DNA of 51,929 nt from Bacillota bacterium (GTDB taxonomy: Bacteria > Bacillota > UBA4882 > UBA8346): positions 1-51,929 of the forward strand of contig JAEZJQ010000055.1 of assembly GCA_023436305.1 (NCBI GenBank), read 5' to 3'. Shown here one piece after another: positions 35,387 to 44,439 of this stretch. Position 1 is the first letter of the stretch, and each line of letters opens with the position of its first letter. The notes beneath the pieces are model-generated. The model was not told the origin of the DNA and searched no databases. It saw nothing but the letters and a program-made list of their open reading frames with translations. Both the position numbers and the translations under genes were made by a program.

Positions 35387-37525
35387 TTACGGTTCCGTTC
35401 CCCATTGTAACGCGCCTGAAACATAACCGGTGGCCTTGGTCCAGTCAACGGAGGATGTGGCCGTGGAATTGAAGGAATAATCGTTGGTCTGGGTATAATT
35501 GGTCCAGTCCGTTTTGGCAAAGCGGGTTTGAATATCGATATTAGCTCCGGAGGCCAAAGTACCGGCACCGCTGGTGAATCCAATCTCCAAATAATAATCG
35601 GCGTTGGTCTTGGGAGCCGCCATGCTGACGAAAGTTCCGGTGACATTACTACTGCCCGCCTGGGAATAATCACAGAAGAAGCTCTGTGCTTTCACGCCGT
35701 CGATGGTATAGTAATAGCGAATCTTCACATTGGACAGGGTGATGGCACCGGTTCCGGTGTTAAACAGCTTGAATTGGGCGTAAACCATATTGGTAGTCGC
35801 GGATGTATTGGAATTATACATCTGTATTTTGATTCCGCCGGTACCCGGCGTTGGCGTCGGGGTAGCAATTCCGGTAGGAGTCGCGGTCCTTACAGGAGTC
35901 GCCGTCTGTACCGGGGTTGGAGTCGCCGTCCGGATGGGGGTAGGTGTCGGAGTTGAGCCAGTACCGGTCCCCACCGTAAAGGTAATTGAATTGCCGATAG
36001 CGCCCACGTTGCTAATCTTTAAACCGGAAGCCGCGCCGCTCCACCAGTTGGAATTCGGCGTCGTGGTATTATCAAACAAAGTCTTATTCCCCGAATAATA
36101 TAAATCCTTACTGTCGCCGCTGTTGGTATTACGTTCCAGATGATACCGGCCGTCCGCCTGCTCCACGGAAACGATAAAATGCTGGGAAGCGGTCATCTGG
36201 TTGTGATTATTATTCCCGGTTGTGTCGATATGCCAGACGATTAAACCCTCCGCCGGTAGAGTCGCCCAACGCCCCGTCCTACGGATATTCTCCACCAGGA
36301 AATACTCATTGGCATTGGAGCCCGTCCAGCAATATGCCCCTAATGAACCGGCGGTCACCGTCACCTGTGAGCCTCCGGCAATACTGTTAAGGCTGGTGTA
36401 ACTCATCCATCCCGCCATATTACGCAGATACGGATTGGGCACTTGCGGGTTTTTATCATCGCAGTAACTCATGACGCAAAAGCTGCCATCCCCGGAGGAA
36501 TCGCCGTCATAGTCGTACAAATCGGGCCACCCGCATACCATATGCCCGTTTTCATGGACCGTGGTCCCAATGGATAAACTACTGCCGATATCACTCATCT
36601 GATATTTGTAACAATAAACACCATCCACTGCATACTTGGGATTCACCCAGTCCTGATGTGGCCAAAGCCCTTTGCCCCAGTCGGAATCGGGCGCTCCGGC
36701 GTAATAACAGTTGATAGCCAGGATATTTTTACTGGAATCCGTCGTTAAGGTCGAGAAATCATACCCTTGAGAATCCAGCCACTGAAGGGCTTCCTTCACC
36801 AATTCCATGGCCCGTTGAGCATACTGGACATTGGGGTCGGTGTAATAGGATTTGGGGTTTTTGGCAGTGTAAAACCCGGCCACGTAATTGGTGTAAGTAA
36901 GGGCTCCGCCGGAGACGTTGTAATAATAATCTCTGACGGAACCATTGTTACTATAAGCAGTGTAACCGGACAGGTTCAACATATTATCGATATCCGTTTT
37001 ACTGATACTGCTGGTCTGATCCGGAAAATTAATGAGTAGCGCCAAACCGCGCACGCTTCCGGTAATCGGAGCGGCTAGCGGAGTCACGGCGGTGTCCATG
37101 GTGGTCACACCGTCTCCGGCCATGGCGGCCGGATTTAAGATTTGTCGTTTCTTTTGGACCTTATCCAAAATATGTTTCTTGTCCAGTTTCAAATGCTTCT
37201 GCAACTTTTTGGAGGTGATTGCATTACTCTGATCTTCCCCGCTTCGGTAAATGACTCCGGATGAAACAAAATCGGAACCATCCGCGCTTAAAACAGCGTA
37301 ACAAATCCAACCGGAGCTGTCACGGCAAAGGGTATACCCATCCAGGCTTTCAACTCGTTGGTAATACTCATCGCCGAATACTTTGGCATCCATGGATGTA
37401 TTATCCGGTTGTTTGAACTGGAAAATTTTTCCCAGATACGGGGCGGCCAAAGTACTACTTCCGATTACCAGCAAAAAGATCATGATTGTAATAACGGCAA
37501 TTCCGGCTTTCAATAAACCTTTCAT
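35387..37525 (-). CDS. Secreted M6-type metallopeptidase with C-terminal CBM3
   Basis: About 712 residues from ATG 37525 (GGAGGAG upstream). After the signal peptide (to about residue 28) comes an N-terminal propeptide-like region, then an M6/immune-inhibitor-A-type catalytic domain. The zinc motif is HENGHMVCGWPDLYDYD (HExxH plus G-x-x-D). DYYYNVSGGAL and GLIVWHID match M6 conserved strands. A Thr-Pro linker (TPTPTPIRTATPTP and on) leads to a CBM3 module over the last 150 residues (IKIQMYNSN to SGALQWGTEP). A cellulose-binding domain on a peptidase suggests it works on proteins in or beside plant cell wall, or on other surface enzymes bound there. An operator of the second-LacI type lies 78 bases upstream. 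Confidence 0.85.
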   Translation of the reverse strand: MKGLLKAGIAVITIMIFLLVIGSSTLAAPYLGKIFQFKQPDNTSMDAKVFGDEYYQRVESLDGYTLCRDSSGWICYAVLSADGSDFVSSGVIYRSGEDQSNAITSKKLQKHLKLDKKHILDKVQKKRQILNPAAMAGDGVTTMDTAVTPLAAPITGSVRGLALLINFPDQTSSISKTDIDNMLNLSGYTAYSNNGSVRDYYYNVSGGALTYTNYVAGFYTAKNPKSYYTDPNVQYAQRAMELVKEALQWLDSQGYDFSTLTTDSSKNILAINCYYAGAPDSDWGKGLWPHQDWVNPKYAVDGVYCYKYQMSDIGSSLSIGTTVHENGHMVCGWPDLYDYDGDSSGDGSFCVMSYCDDKNPQVPNPYLRNMAGWMSYTSLNSIAGGSQVTVTAGSLGAYCWTGSNANEYFLVENIRRTGRWATLPAEGLIVWHIDTTGNNNHNQMTASQHFIVSVEQADGRYHLERNTNSGDSKDLYYSGNKTLFDNTTTPNSNWWSGAASGLKISNVGAIGNSITFTVGTGTGSTPTPTPIRTATPTPVQTATPVRTATPTGIATPTPTPGTGGIKIQMYNSNTSATTNMVYAQFKLFNTGTGAITLSNVKIRYYYTIDGVKAQSFFCDYSQAGSSNVTGTFVSMAAPKTNADYYLEIGFTSGAGTLASGANIDIQTRFAKTDWTNYTQTNDYSFNSTATSSVDWTKATGYVSGALQWGTEP

Positions 37526-37602
37526 CAAAACACACTCCTCCATTTCATTTTGTTTTTTGTTATTCCAGCGCATAAGGTAAACTCACCCGCTTTCGTAATA
37601 TT

Positions 37603-37620
37603 ATTTTAATCGAATAAAAT
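37603..37620. promoter_or_regulatory. Probable second-LacI operator before the M6 gene
   Basis: ATTTTAATCGAATAAAAT is palindromic except for one pair and carries the TTAATCGA core. Its position, 78 bases before the start codon, suits a promoter-proximal repressor site. Confidence 0.5.
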
Positions 37621-37659
37621 CCGGATTCAATTGTATTTCCCCCCATGAATCAAAAATTT

Positions 37660-37689
37660 GGCTGCCGCCCCGAAAACAAACCGGCAGCC
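37660..37689 (-). terminator. Hairpin downstream of the frameshifted peptidase gene
   Basis: GGCTGCCG (37660-37667) pairs with CGGCAGCC (37682-37689), 14-base loop, followed on minus by AAATTTTT. A terminator is likely. Confidence 0.55.
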
Positions 37690-37710
37690 CGTCTTCGAAA
37701 GAACAAATAT

Positions 37711-37831
37711 TTAATTCGATACCATCCATGATTTTTCTGGAGAAGGACCTTTGACAAACCCATCCCCACCGGAGTAAATAATCATTGCCGATTGTTCAGA
37801 AACAGAATAATAATCCTTCGTGATTCCTGTT
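37711..37831 (-). pseudogene. Coding-like remnant, possibly a GH43 tail
   Basis: A frame directly after the peptidase stop reads TGITKDYYSVSEQSAMIIYS, then GGDGFVKGPSPEKSWMVSN and a stop. The closing segment loosely resembles the GHxSFxKSPDGKEWWxVYH turn of GH43 enzymes. It has no start codon or ribosome site of its own. The 306-base gap 37526-37831 holds this remnant, the operator and the hairpin. Confidence 0.3.
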
Positions 37832-39098
37832 TCAATAAGTTGAATACCAAAAAGGAATATTATAAGAATTGGTCAGCAACTTATTTTTTTGGTCCGCGTT
37901 AAAATGGCAGTTCGGATAATCATAAAAAGAGGCTGACAGCGGTGTACCATCGGTATAAGTGGAATCCGGTTGTCCGAATGCATGACCCAGTTCATGCACC
38001 ATACCGCCGTACCAGCGGTTCATCGGCTCGGCGCGATAACCTCCCGCCCCGTCGGTATCATGTTTCGGTAAAACTACCCATCCGTTACCCCCACCGCCAT
38101 TGCCGTCGGCACTGATATAGGCCACGATCACCCAACGGGAATCCGGTTGGTTCAAGGAATATTTGCGCATCAATTCATTCACCATATTATTGATGGTCCA
38201 CCAATAGGAGTCATCGCCATTAGGGGTCGTTTCATACCAGGACTTGGTATGATCGCCGTAACAAACCTCCACAATGGGATTGTTTAGATGAAACGTTTTG
38301 CCGAGTTCCTGGAAGTAATACCGCTGGGCTTCTTTCATCACATTGCCGATCCCGTCAAAAATCTTTTGATCGTACGAAACATCGGACGGTATTAACCAAA
38401 ATACCCGGACCGTCTTTTGTTGTATCCCGGTGGCGGTTGGAGTTGGAACCGGTGTTGGAGTCCGGGATGGAGTTGAAGTTGCTGTCCGGATCGGAGACGG
38501 AGTTATCGTCCAAATTGGAGTCGGCGTATTGGTTATGGATGTAGGAGTCGGGGTTACCGCGCTGCCGCCCGCCGGTGTGCCCCAGTAGAGAGTCCCGCTA
38601 ATATATGCGGTTATGGTGGTCGAAATCAACATAATTGGTTGCCGATGCATTGAAGGAGTAATCGTTGGTCTGGGTGAAGTTGGACCAGTCCGACTTCCAT
38701 ACTCTGCCCTTCACTTCGATGCCGGACCCGGCGGCCAGGGTTCCAGCGCCGCTCGTGAAGCCAACTTCCAGATAACGATCGGTGTTGGTCACCGGAGAAA
38801 TGGTCATAAAACTCCCGGTTACATTGGAATTACCAACCGTAGACCAATCACAGGCGAAACTATTGGCCAAAGTTCCATCATTGGTAAAATAGTAACGCAA
38901 TTTAACATTGGAAAGCGTAATCGGGTCCATCCCGGTATTCACCAGTTTGAAATTCACATATAACGTATTAATGCTAGCGGCTGTGTTGCCATTAAAAAAC
39001 TGTAATTTTACGCTGGTGGCCGCCGAGACGGTAGCCATCGATACAATACACCCAACAAACACCACTATCATTAAGAGAATAACACTTAGTTTTCCCAT
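37832..39098 (-). pseudogene. Secreted CBM3-metallopeptidase gene interrupted by a frameshift
   Basis: Two overlapping frames form one gene. The 5' part (38598-39098) has a signal peptide and an N-terminal CBM3 (VKLQFFNGN to TNDYSFNASATNYVDF), then runs out of frame. The 3' part (37832-38650) resumes with TTITAYISGTLYWGTPAG, the missing last CBM3 strand, then a Thr-Pro linker and a zinc peptidase domain with HELGHAFGQPD (HExxHxxGxxD, a metzincin-like motif with Asp as third ligand, as in snapalysins). A single extra base near 38615-38630 (GATTTCGACC on minus) explains the break. It could be a true mutation, a base error, or a +1 recoding site. The start has AAAGGAG upstream. Confidence 0.75.
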
Positions 39099-39203
39099 TG
39101 AATTTCCATGCTCCTTTCGATTTGAATCGTGTGATTAAATAGGATAAAATTCATGTTAAACCCAATTAACAATATTTACAGAATTAAAAGTTTTATAATT
39201 AAT

Positions 39204-39231
39204 ACTCGTAACTCAGAACTCGTAACTCGGA
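39204..39231. repeat. Two-copy 14-base direct repeat
   Basis: ACTCGTAACTCAGA followed at once by ACTCGTAACTCGGA, in the gap between the peptidase and GH43-CBM3 genes. A similar short direct repeat (GACCCGTGACCCGTGATCC) lies at about 4014-4050. These look like slippage products; no function suggested. Confidence 0.6.
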
Positions 39232-39248
39232 ATTATTTTTACATAAAC

Positions 39249-40817
39249 TTAAGGCTCTATCCCCCATTGTAACGCGCCGGAAATATATCCGGTGGCCTGG
39301 GTCCAGTCAACATAAGACGTAGCCGAGGAGTTAAAGGAATAATCGTTAGTCTGAGTGTAATTCGACCAATCAGTCTTGGCAAATCGGGTTTGAATCTCAA
39401 CACCGGCTCCGGCCGCCAAAGTACCCGCGCCACTGGTAAAACCAACTTCCAAATAATAATCCGCCCCGGTCTTGGCAGTAGACATACCAACAAAGGTACC
39501 GGTAACATTACCGCTCCCTACCGGTGAATAATCGCACCAGAAGCTTTGAGCTTTCACACCATCGATGGTATAGTAATACCTTATCTTAATATTGGACAGG
39601 CTGATGGCGCTAGTTCCGGTGTTGAATAATTTGAATTGGGCATAAATCATATTCGTCGTAACGGATGTATTGGAATTGTACATTTGAATCTTGATACTGC
39701 CGGTTACCGAAGGTGTCGGTGATACTGTTACGAACGGAGTTGTGGTCTTTACCGGTGTCGGCGTCGGCGTTCCGGCCTTTGTCGGTGTGGGCGTCGGTGT
39801 AGCTGTTTTCGTCGGTGTAGGCGTCGGAGTTGCGGTCGGTCCTGTCGTAGTCACTGGAGAAGGGCCAGCCGAAGTCTGGACTACTTTTTTGATAGTACCA
39901 TCGGCATTATAATACAGCTCATCACAACAGACCTGGCGATGATAATCATCCCCAGCCGGGCTGGTATGATAAACACAGAACCATCGTCCGGCAAACTGCG
40001 CGTATGAGTGGTGATTGGTACCGGTAGGAGTTGTCGTATCCAGAATTCGGCCTCGATAAGTCCAGGGACCCATGGGATTCGAAGCGGTACAATACTCAAT
40101 CGTAGCCGGGTTCTGGCCCGCCGCATAGGAGAAGTAGTATAATCCGTTATATTTTCTTAAAGTCGGAGCTTCCCAATATCCGGTAGACCCTCCACTAGGC
40201 ACGCCACTCGGAGCGATAGGAGTGCCGTTAAGGGAGATCATGTCATCATTTAATTTACAAGCCCGTAAGGTCCAATACCCGCCCCAGTAAAGATAAGCTT
40301 GGCCGTCGTCATCCACAAAAACACCCGGATCGATCACGAATTGATTGGAACAGTTCGGAGTATTGATTGTAATCAGCGCATGCCCTAAGGCATCGGTAAA
40401 CGGCCCTTCCGGACTGGTGGAACTGGCTACACCAATGGACATGGCATTCGTGGCTTTATCATTCACCGGCACATACCACCAGTACTTGCCGTTTTTGTAG
40501 CAAACGCTGCCGGCCCAGGCATTGGCATTGGCCCAGGTAAAATTGCCAAGACTCAGTTTGACGCCGAGATCGGTCCAATTTTTCATATCCGTCGATTTCA
40601 GAATGTGCCATTCATCCATGACAAAGGCTTGTTGGCCGGTAGCCGCTTCATCACGGCCGCAATAAATATAAAAGGCATTATTGGCCACCAGACAATCCGC
40701 GTCCGCGGTATAGATACTGGTGATCAGCGGGTTTGCTCCATTCGTAGCCACTGAAAACCCTAAGATGGCAGTGATTATAAATACTATAAACAATAATACT
40801 TTTATCTTCGAAACCAT
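39249..40817 (-). CDS. Secreted GH43 enzyme with C-terminal CBM3
   Basis: 522 residues. Signal peptide to about residue 27. The GH43 propeller (about 30-320) shows TADADCLVANNAFYIYCG (base Asp region), IDPGVFVDDDGQAYLYWGG (the pKa-modulating Asp) and STGYWEAPTLRKYNGLYYF (acid Glu). NHHSYAQFAGRWFCVYHT is the histidine strand that binds the inner ion. The family includes arabinofuranosidases, arabinanases and xylosidases; the exact one is not clear. A Thr-Pro linker (about 330-370) joins a 150-residue CBM3. CGGAGGAA precedes the start. A broken copy of its DDDGQAYL segment exists at 44229-44266. Confidence 0.9.
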   Translation of the reverse strand: MVSKIKVLLFIVFIITAILGFSVATNGANPLITSIYTADADCLVANNAFYIYCGRDEAATGQQAFVMDEWHILKSTDMKNWTDLGVKLSLGNFTWANANAWAGSVCYKNGKYWWYVPVNDKATNAMSIGVASSTSPEGPFTDALGHALITINTPNCSNQFVIDPGVFVDDDGQAYLYWGGYWTLRACKLNDDMISLNGTPIAPSGVPSGGSTGYWEAPTLRKYNGLYYFSYAAGQNPATIEYCTASNPMGPWTYRGRILDTTTPTGTNHHSYAQFAGRWFCVYHTSPAGDDYHRQVCCDELYYNADGTIKKVVQTSAGPSPVTTTGPTATPTPTPTKTATPTPTPTKAGTPTPTPVKTTTPFVTVSPTPSVTGSIKIQMYNSNTSVTTNMIYAQFKLFNTGTSAISLSNIKIRYYYTIDGVKAQSFWCDYSPVGSGNVTGTFVGMSTAKTGADYYLEVGFTSGAGTLAAGAGVEIQTRFAKTDWSNYTQTNDYSFNSSATSYVDWTQATGYISGALQWGIEP

Positions 40818-40887
40818 TTTCGAATTCCTCCGTTTTTATTTAAAAATCCATTCTATGATATTTACTGATAAATGTAATTTTCTAAGT

Positions 40888-40923
40888 AAGGAAGATGTGA
40901 AACATCCGTCGTACATCTTCCTT
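40888..40923. terminator. Hairpin between the GH and GH43 genes
   Basis: Perfect 11-base stem, AAGGAAGATGT (40888-40898) with ACATCTTCCTT (40913-40923). A T run follows only on the plus strand, so on minus it may be a weak terminator or RNA end-protecting hairpin. Confidence 0.5.
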
Positions 40924-40950
40924 TTTGTAATTTTATGTAATGTAACAATC

Positions 40951-43900
40951 TTAGGGTTCGGTTCCCCATTGCAGCGCTCCGGAGAAATATCCGGTCACCT
41001 TAGTCCAGTCAACGTAAGATGTCGCCGAGGAGTTAAATGAATAATCGTTGGTCTGGTTATAATTCGACCAGTCCGTCTTGGCAAACCGGGTTTGAATATC
41101 AATATTGGCCCCCGCCGCTAAATTACCCGCCCCGCTGGTGAACCCGACTTCCAGGTAAGTATCGGCGCCAGTTTTAGAAGTAGCCATCGTGACGAAAGTC
41201 CCGGTAACATTACTGCTTCCAACTTGTGAATAATCACACCAGAAACTCTGGGCTTGCACGCCATCAATGGTATAGTAATACCGGATCTTCACATTGGATA
41301 GAGTGATGGCGCCGGTTCCGGTGTTAAATAATTTGAACTGGGGATAAATCATATTCGTAGTAGCCGACATATTGGAATTGTACATCTGGACTTTGATACC
41401 ACTAGTTCCTGGAGTTGGCGTTGGTGTAGCCATTCCAGTCGGTGTCGGAGTCGCTGTTTTGGTTGGAGTCGGCGTTTTTACCCCTGTCGGCGTCGGTGTT
41501 CCCGTATTAGTAGGTGACGGCGTAGCCGTAGGGGTTGGCGTCACTGTCGGTGTTGGGGATGGCGTTGCTCCCGTGATGGATACTCCGGCTTTCTGTAAAT
41601 AGGTGATGATCCGGCCCGATAAAGCAACCTGATTGGCAGCCGGGAAGCTGGTATTGGCCACATTGTAACTGGTGGTGGCGCCGCCGCCGTCCGGGTAAGT
41701 GATACTGCCGGTGACGGAATTCCAAATCAAGTGGACCAATTTGCTAACGGTGAACATCCGAATGCCGTTCAAATACACCGAATACCCTGCCGGTACGCCG
41801 TAATTGCTGCCTGAGCTATCCCATATAACGGTCATATCATTGCCATGATACTTGATATTGTTGAAGGCGAAGTGATCATAACCGATATCAATCGGCCACA
41901 GTTCGATCTGGTTGTCTTCACGGGGCACGATACCGCCGATGCCTTCAAACAAAGCAAAACTGTAACTGCCAAGCACGTTATGGTGAATCCAGGAACGGTA
42001 ACCGATATTTTTGGTGCTGGTATTCCAGTTAGCCCAATACTCATTGGCATCCGGGTAAGTCGCATTGCCGTCGATGCATTGCGCCCAGGCCATCCAGGTG
42101 AGCAGCTTCTTGAACATATCGGTGGTCAAGTAGGACGACGGATATTTCCGCATGGCATTGATGAAGAAATTGATGCTTACCGAGGCGTTTAAGGTGGAGA
42201 AGTTATTCCCCGGGTTATTTCCGGCGGATATGGCTGCGTTACGGTCATTTTGGTTTGAGGTATAACAGGGGAAGAGATAAAACTCATTGGAACTAGTATT
42301 CCATAATTTAAAAGCTTCCCGGTAATTGGTATCACTGGTCGGAACCAGGTCATAAGTAAATGGCGTATATACTTGATCTTCCTTCCAGGGAATCAGGTTC
42401 CCGGTAAGATTGTCCCTATTCTTGAACACTTTGGCGGTATTGTCCCACAGGTTATTCAAGACCGCTGATTGCACACTGGCGGCCGAAGTGGCCATGGAAC
42501 TGGCTTTACTGGTATTGCCAGCTAAGGTATACATCTTTTGAGCGGCAATGAAGCCGGCGTATACAAAAGCCGACTCTGGACGGGCATTGGCTCGATTGTA
42601 ATAAAGGAATGAGATGGAATCCGCGTCATTGCCGGTCTCCGCATTCCAGGTAAAGGAGATCAAATTGCTGGCACCGCTCCAGTAAGCCAGTTGCCCTTTG
42701 GCATCGTTTTCGGCGTAAGTGGCGAATTTCGATACCACACTGTTGGGGCCGCCGTGTAACCGGTAGGCATTCCAACCGGCATCAGAAATAAAGTTTTCAT
42801 AACGGGTGCTGCCCCAGTGATCGGAAGCCGGATCGCACCAGTACATGCCGTTATTAGCGTTTTGGCCGGAATCCAGCCATGAGCCGTAAACATACATCGG
42901 GTCCCGGAAGTATTTGTTGTCTTGGATTTGATAGCATAAGCTGACTGGAATGTTGTTATTGTATCCGTCAACTCCCTCGACTGAAGTGGGATAACCCCAG
43001 GGGGTGCCTGGTAGATTAGCGTCCAGGAAGTTATAGCGATTGAGCCATAACCGGTAATAGGCAATCTTCTTCATATAGGTATCCGGCAGATCGATATAGG
43101 GAATATTCTCGGCCCACCATTGGTTATAGGCTTTTACATGGGTGGCAAAGGCTGTATCGGGGGTATAGCCTTTATATGTGTTGTACTCCGTTAATGACTC
43201 CGGAATCGCGCTGGTGGTGTAGACCATCTGTACTTTCGTAGTGAGGGTTGCTCCGGCAGCTAAGGTGATGCTCCGAGTAAGGGTCGAACCGCTCACCGTC
43301 ATGCTGTCGCCACTCAACCGGGTATTAACCGTAATTAGACTGCGGAAACACGGATAGGTTCCGGTTAATTCACTGCCACTGGCGCTGGTGGCGTGCGGGG
43401 CGCTGACGTTCATGTTAAAAGTGGCGCTACCGGTGCCGTTATTCTTAATAGTCAGGTATGTCACCGCAACATTATTAAAGGTGATGAATTTTTTGACGAA
43501 TACATTGATGTTACTGTAATTATACTCACTGGTCCAGAAACTGGGATAGTTGACCCGTTTGGAAGTGTTTTCGGTGTAAGTGCCGTTGGAAAAGGTAATT
43601 ACGTATGCATCGTAAGCTGCTACATTAGTCTCTTCCATGTAAGCGGCATTCCCGCCGAAACCAATCTTCGACGCGGTATGATCTTTCATAAAGAAGCAAC
43701 GGCCTTTGGTCAACAGATCATTGTTTCCCGCGGACGGCTCAACACCCGGCCGGGCCAGCATCCGGTCCATCCAAAAATTGGTCCCGCCGCTCTCCGCGTT
43801 ATAAATGGCCTGCATCATGTTACCCACCGTATAGGATACCGGTTCGGCCACCGCGCCGTTCCCACTGAAGGAAGGCGTGCCGGGGTCATAGGCTTGCATT

Positions 43901-43968
43901 TGAGTTGGGATAATGGATAAAGTAATGATTAATATTAATATCATGAAGACAATTACCCGTTTATTCAT
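40951..43968 (-). CDS. Large secreted (alpha/alpha)-barrel glycoside hydrolase with CBM3
   Basis: 1005 residues. Signal peptide to about residue 26. Residues 30-290 form an N-terminal beta-sandwich (FVKKFITFNNVAVTYLTIKN). About 300-720 is a helical six-hairpin barrel with GVDGYNNNIPVSLCYQIQDN, WKEDQVYTPFTYDL and GYRSWIHHNVLGSYSFALFEG. The C-terminal beta domain reads PREDNQIELWPIDIGYDHFAF. This resembles MGH1-like, GH63 or GH142-type enzymes; the exact family, and so the substrate, is unresolved. Acidic residues that could serve in catalysis lie in the GVDG and WKEDQ segments. A long Thr-Pro linker joins a CBM3 in the last 150 residues. Two perfect first-LacI operators and one AraR-type palindrome lie upstream. 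Confidence 0.8.
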   Translation of the reverse strand: MNKRVIVFMILILIITLSIIPTQMQAYDPGTPSFSGNGAVAEPVSYTVGNMMQAIYNAESGGTNFWMDRMLARPGVEPSAGNNDLLTKGRCFFMKDHTASKIGFGGNAAYMEETNVAAYDAYVITFSNGTYTENTSKRVNYPSFWTSEYNYSNINVFVKKFITFNNVAVTYLTIKNNGTGSATFNMNVSAPHATSASGSELTGTYPCFRSLITVNTRLSGDSMTVSGSTLTRSITLAAGATLTTKVQMVYTTSAIPESLTEYNTYKGYTPDTAFATHVKAYNQWWAENIPYIDLPDTYMKKIAYYRLWLNRYNFLDANLPGTPWGYPTSVEGVDGYNNNIPVSLCYQIQDNKYFRDPMYVYGSWLDSGQNANNGMYWCDPASDHWGSTRYENFISDAGWNAYRLHGGPNSVVSKFATYAENDAKGQLAYWSGASNLISFTWNAETGNDADSISFLYYNRANARPESAFVYAGFIAAQKMYTLAGNTSKASSMATSAASVQSAVLNNLWDNTAKVFKNRDNLTGNLIPWKEDQVYTPFTYDLVPTSDTNYREAFKLWNTSSNEFYLFPCYTSNQNDRNAAISAGNNPGNNFSTLNASVSINFFINAMRKYPSSYLTTDMFKKLLTWMAWAQCIDGNATYPDANEYWANWNTSTKNIGYRSWIHHNVLGSYSFALFEGIGGIVPREDNQIELWPIDIGYDHFAFNNIKYHGNDMTVIWDSSGSNYGVPAGYSVYLNGIRMFTVSKLVHLIWNSVTGSITYPDGGGATTSYNVANTSFPAANQVALSGRIITYLQKAGVSITGATPSPTPTVTPTPTATPSPTNTGTPTPTGVKTPTPTKTATPTPTGMATPTPTPGTSGIKVQMYNSNMSATTNMIYPQFKLFNTGTGAITLSNVKIRYYYTIDGVQAQSFWCDYSQVGSSNVTGTFVTMATSKTGADTYLEVGFTSGAGNLAAGANIDIQTRFAKTDWSNYNQTNDYSFNSSATSYVDWTKVTGYFSGALQWGTEP

Positions 43969-44047
43969 TTGTAAACACCTCCAGTTTTAATAAATTGAGC
44001 TTTAGATATTCAATCTTGAGAGCCACTGATTTGATTCTTTTTTTCAT
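43961..44047 (-). CDS. Possible 28-residue leader peptide overlapping the GH start
   Basis: ATG 44047 follows AAAGGGGGTGATG, a match to nearly the entire anti-Shine-Dalgarno, and the frame ends in TAA overlapping the start codon of the large GH gene (ATGAATAA). The product, MKKRIKSVALKIEYLKLNLL and eight more residues, is basic and leucine-rich. Spacing of the site to this ATG is short, so it may be untranslated. Confidence 0.3.
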   Translation of the reverse strand: MKKRIKSVALKIEYLKLNLLKLEVFTNE

Positions 44048-44228
44048 CACCCCCTTTCGGTCATACCATTGTCTATTCTTTTGAATATCTAATAACTTAT
44101 TACTCCGGCGATTAAACATATGAATTTCGCATAAGAAAACCGCAGCTATAAGGTACATTTTAATGGATTTAATGAATCACCGGAGTAATAAATACATATT
44201 TTTGGTATTCATCAAAAGGATATCAAGG

Positions 44229-44266
44229 TACGCTTGGCCGTCATCATCCACAAAAACACCAGATCG
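44229..44266 (-). pseudogene. Remnant of a GH43 gene
   Basis: The minus strand reads SGVFVDDDGQAYLD, the same segment as DPGVFVDDDGQAYLYWGG of the intact GH43-CBM3 gene 4 kb away. DNA identity with that gene is high over about 40 bases and ends abruptly on both sides. The gap 43969-44733 (765 bases) also holds the leader frame, the AraR-type site and two LacI operators, and no full gene. Confidence 0.7.
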
Positions 44267-44306
44267 ATATTGAATATGTTACAATTTAAAGACTCAACGT
44301 TCACAG

Positions 44307-44322
44307 ACTTGTACGTACAAGT
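44307..44322. promoter_or_regulatory. AraR-type operator
   Basis: ACTTGTACGTACAAGT, a perfect 16-base palindrome. It closely matches the Bacillus AraR consensus ATTTGTACGTACAAAT. It lies upstream of the large GH gene and downstream of egsA. Confidence 0.65.
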
Positions 44323-44423
44323 AATTGTAAATTATATCACCCTCTATGGTTCTAATAAATTACATCTGTTGCCATTTTATTTGGTGAAAATTTAACTCAA
44401 GGGTGGGTTGGGCTTCATTTTTC

Positions 44424-44439
44424 ATGCAATCGATTGCAT
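44424..44439. promoter_or_regulatory. LacI operator (perfect palindrome), copy 1
   Basis: ATGCAATCGATTGCAT is a perfect 16-base palindrome with the core found next to the first LacI gene. Confidence 0.65.

Noticed and set aside
38598..38650. Programmed +1 frameshift
   Set aside because: No classic slippery sequence, stop codon context or stimulatory structure is visible; a mutation or base error is simpler, so recoding is kept only as an alternative.
39691..39912. Plus-strand frame of Val/Gly repeats opposite a GH43 linker
   Set aside because: It is the shadow of the Thr-Pro linker; the same effect occurs at 35790-36098 and 41372-41602.
35850..41560. Short periodic DNA in three places, considered as a CRISPR array or satellite
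   Set aside because: The period follows Thr-Pro codons in linkers, with no conserved repeat-spacer structure. No CRISPR array was seen in the window.
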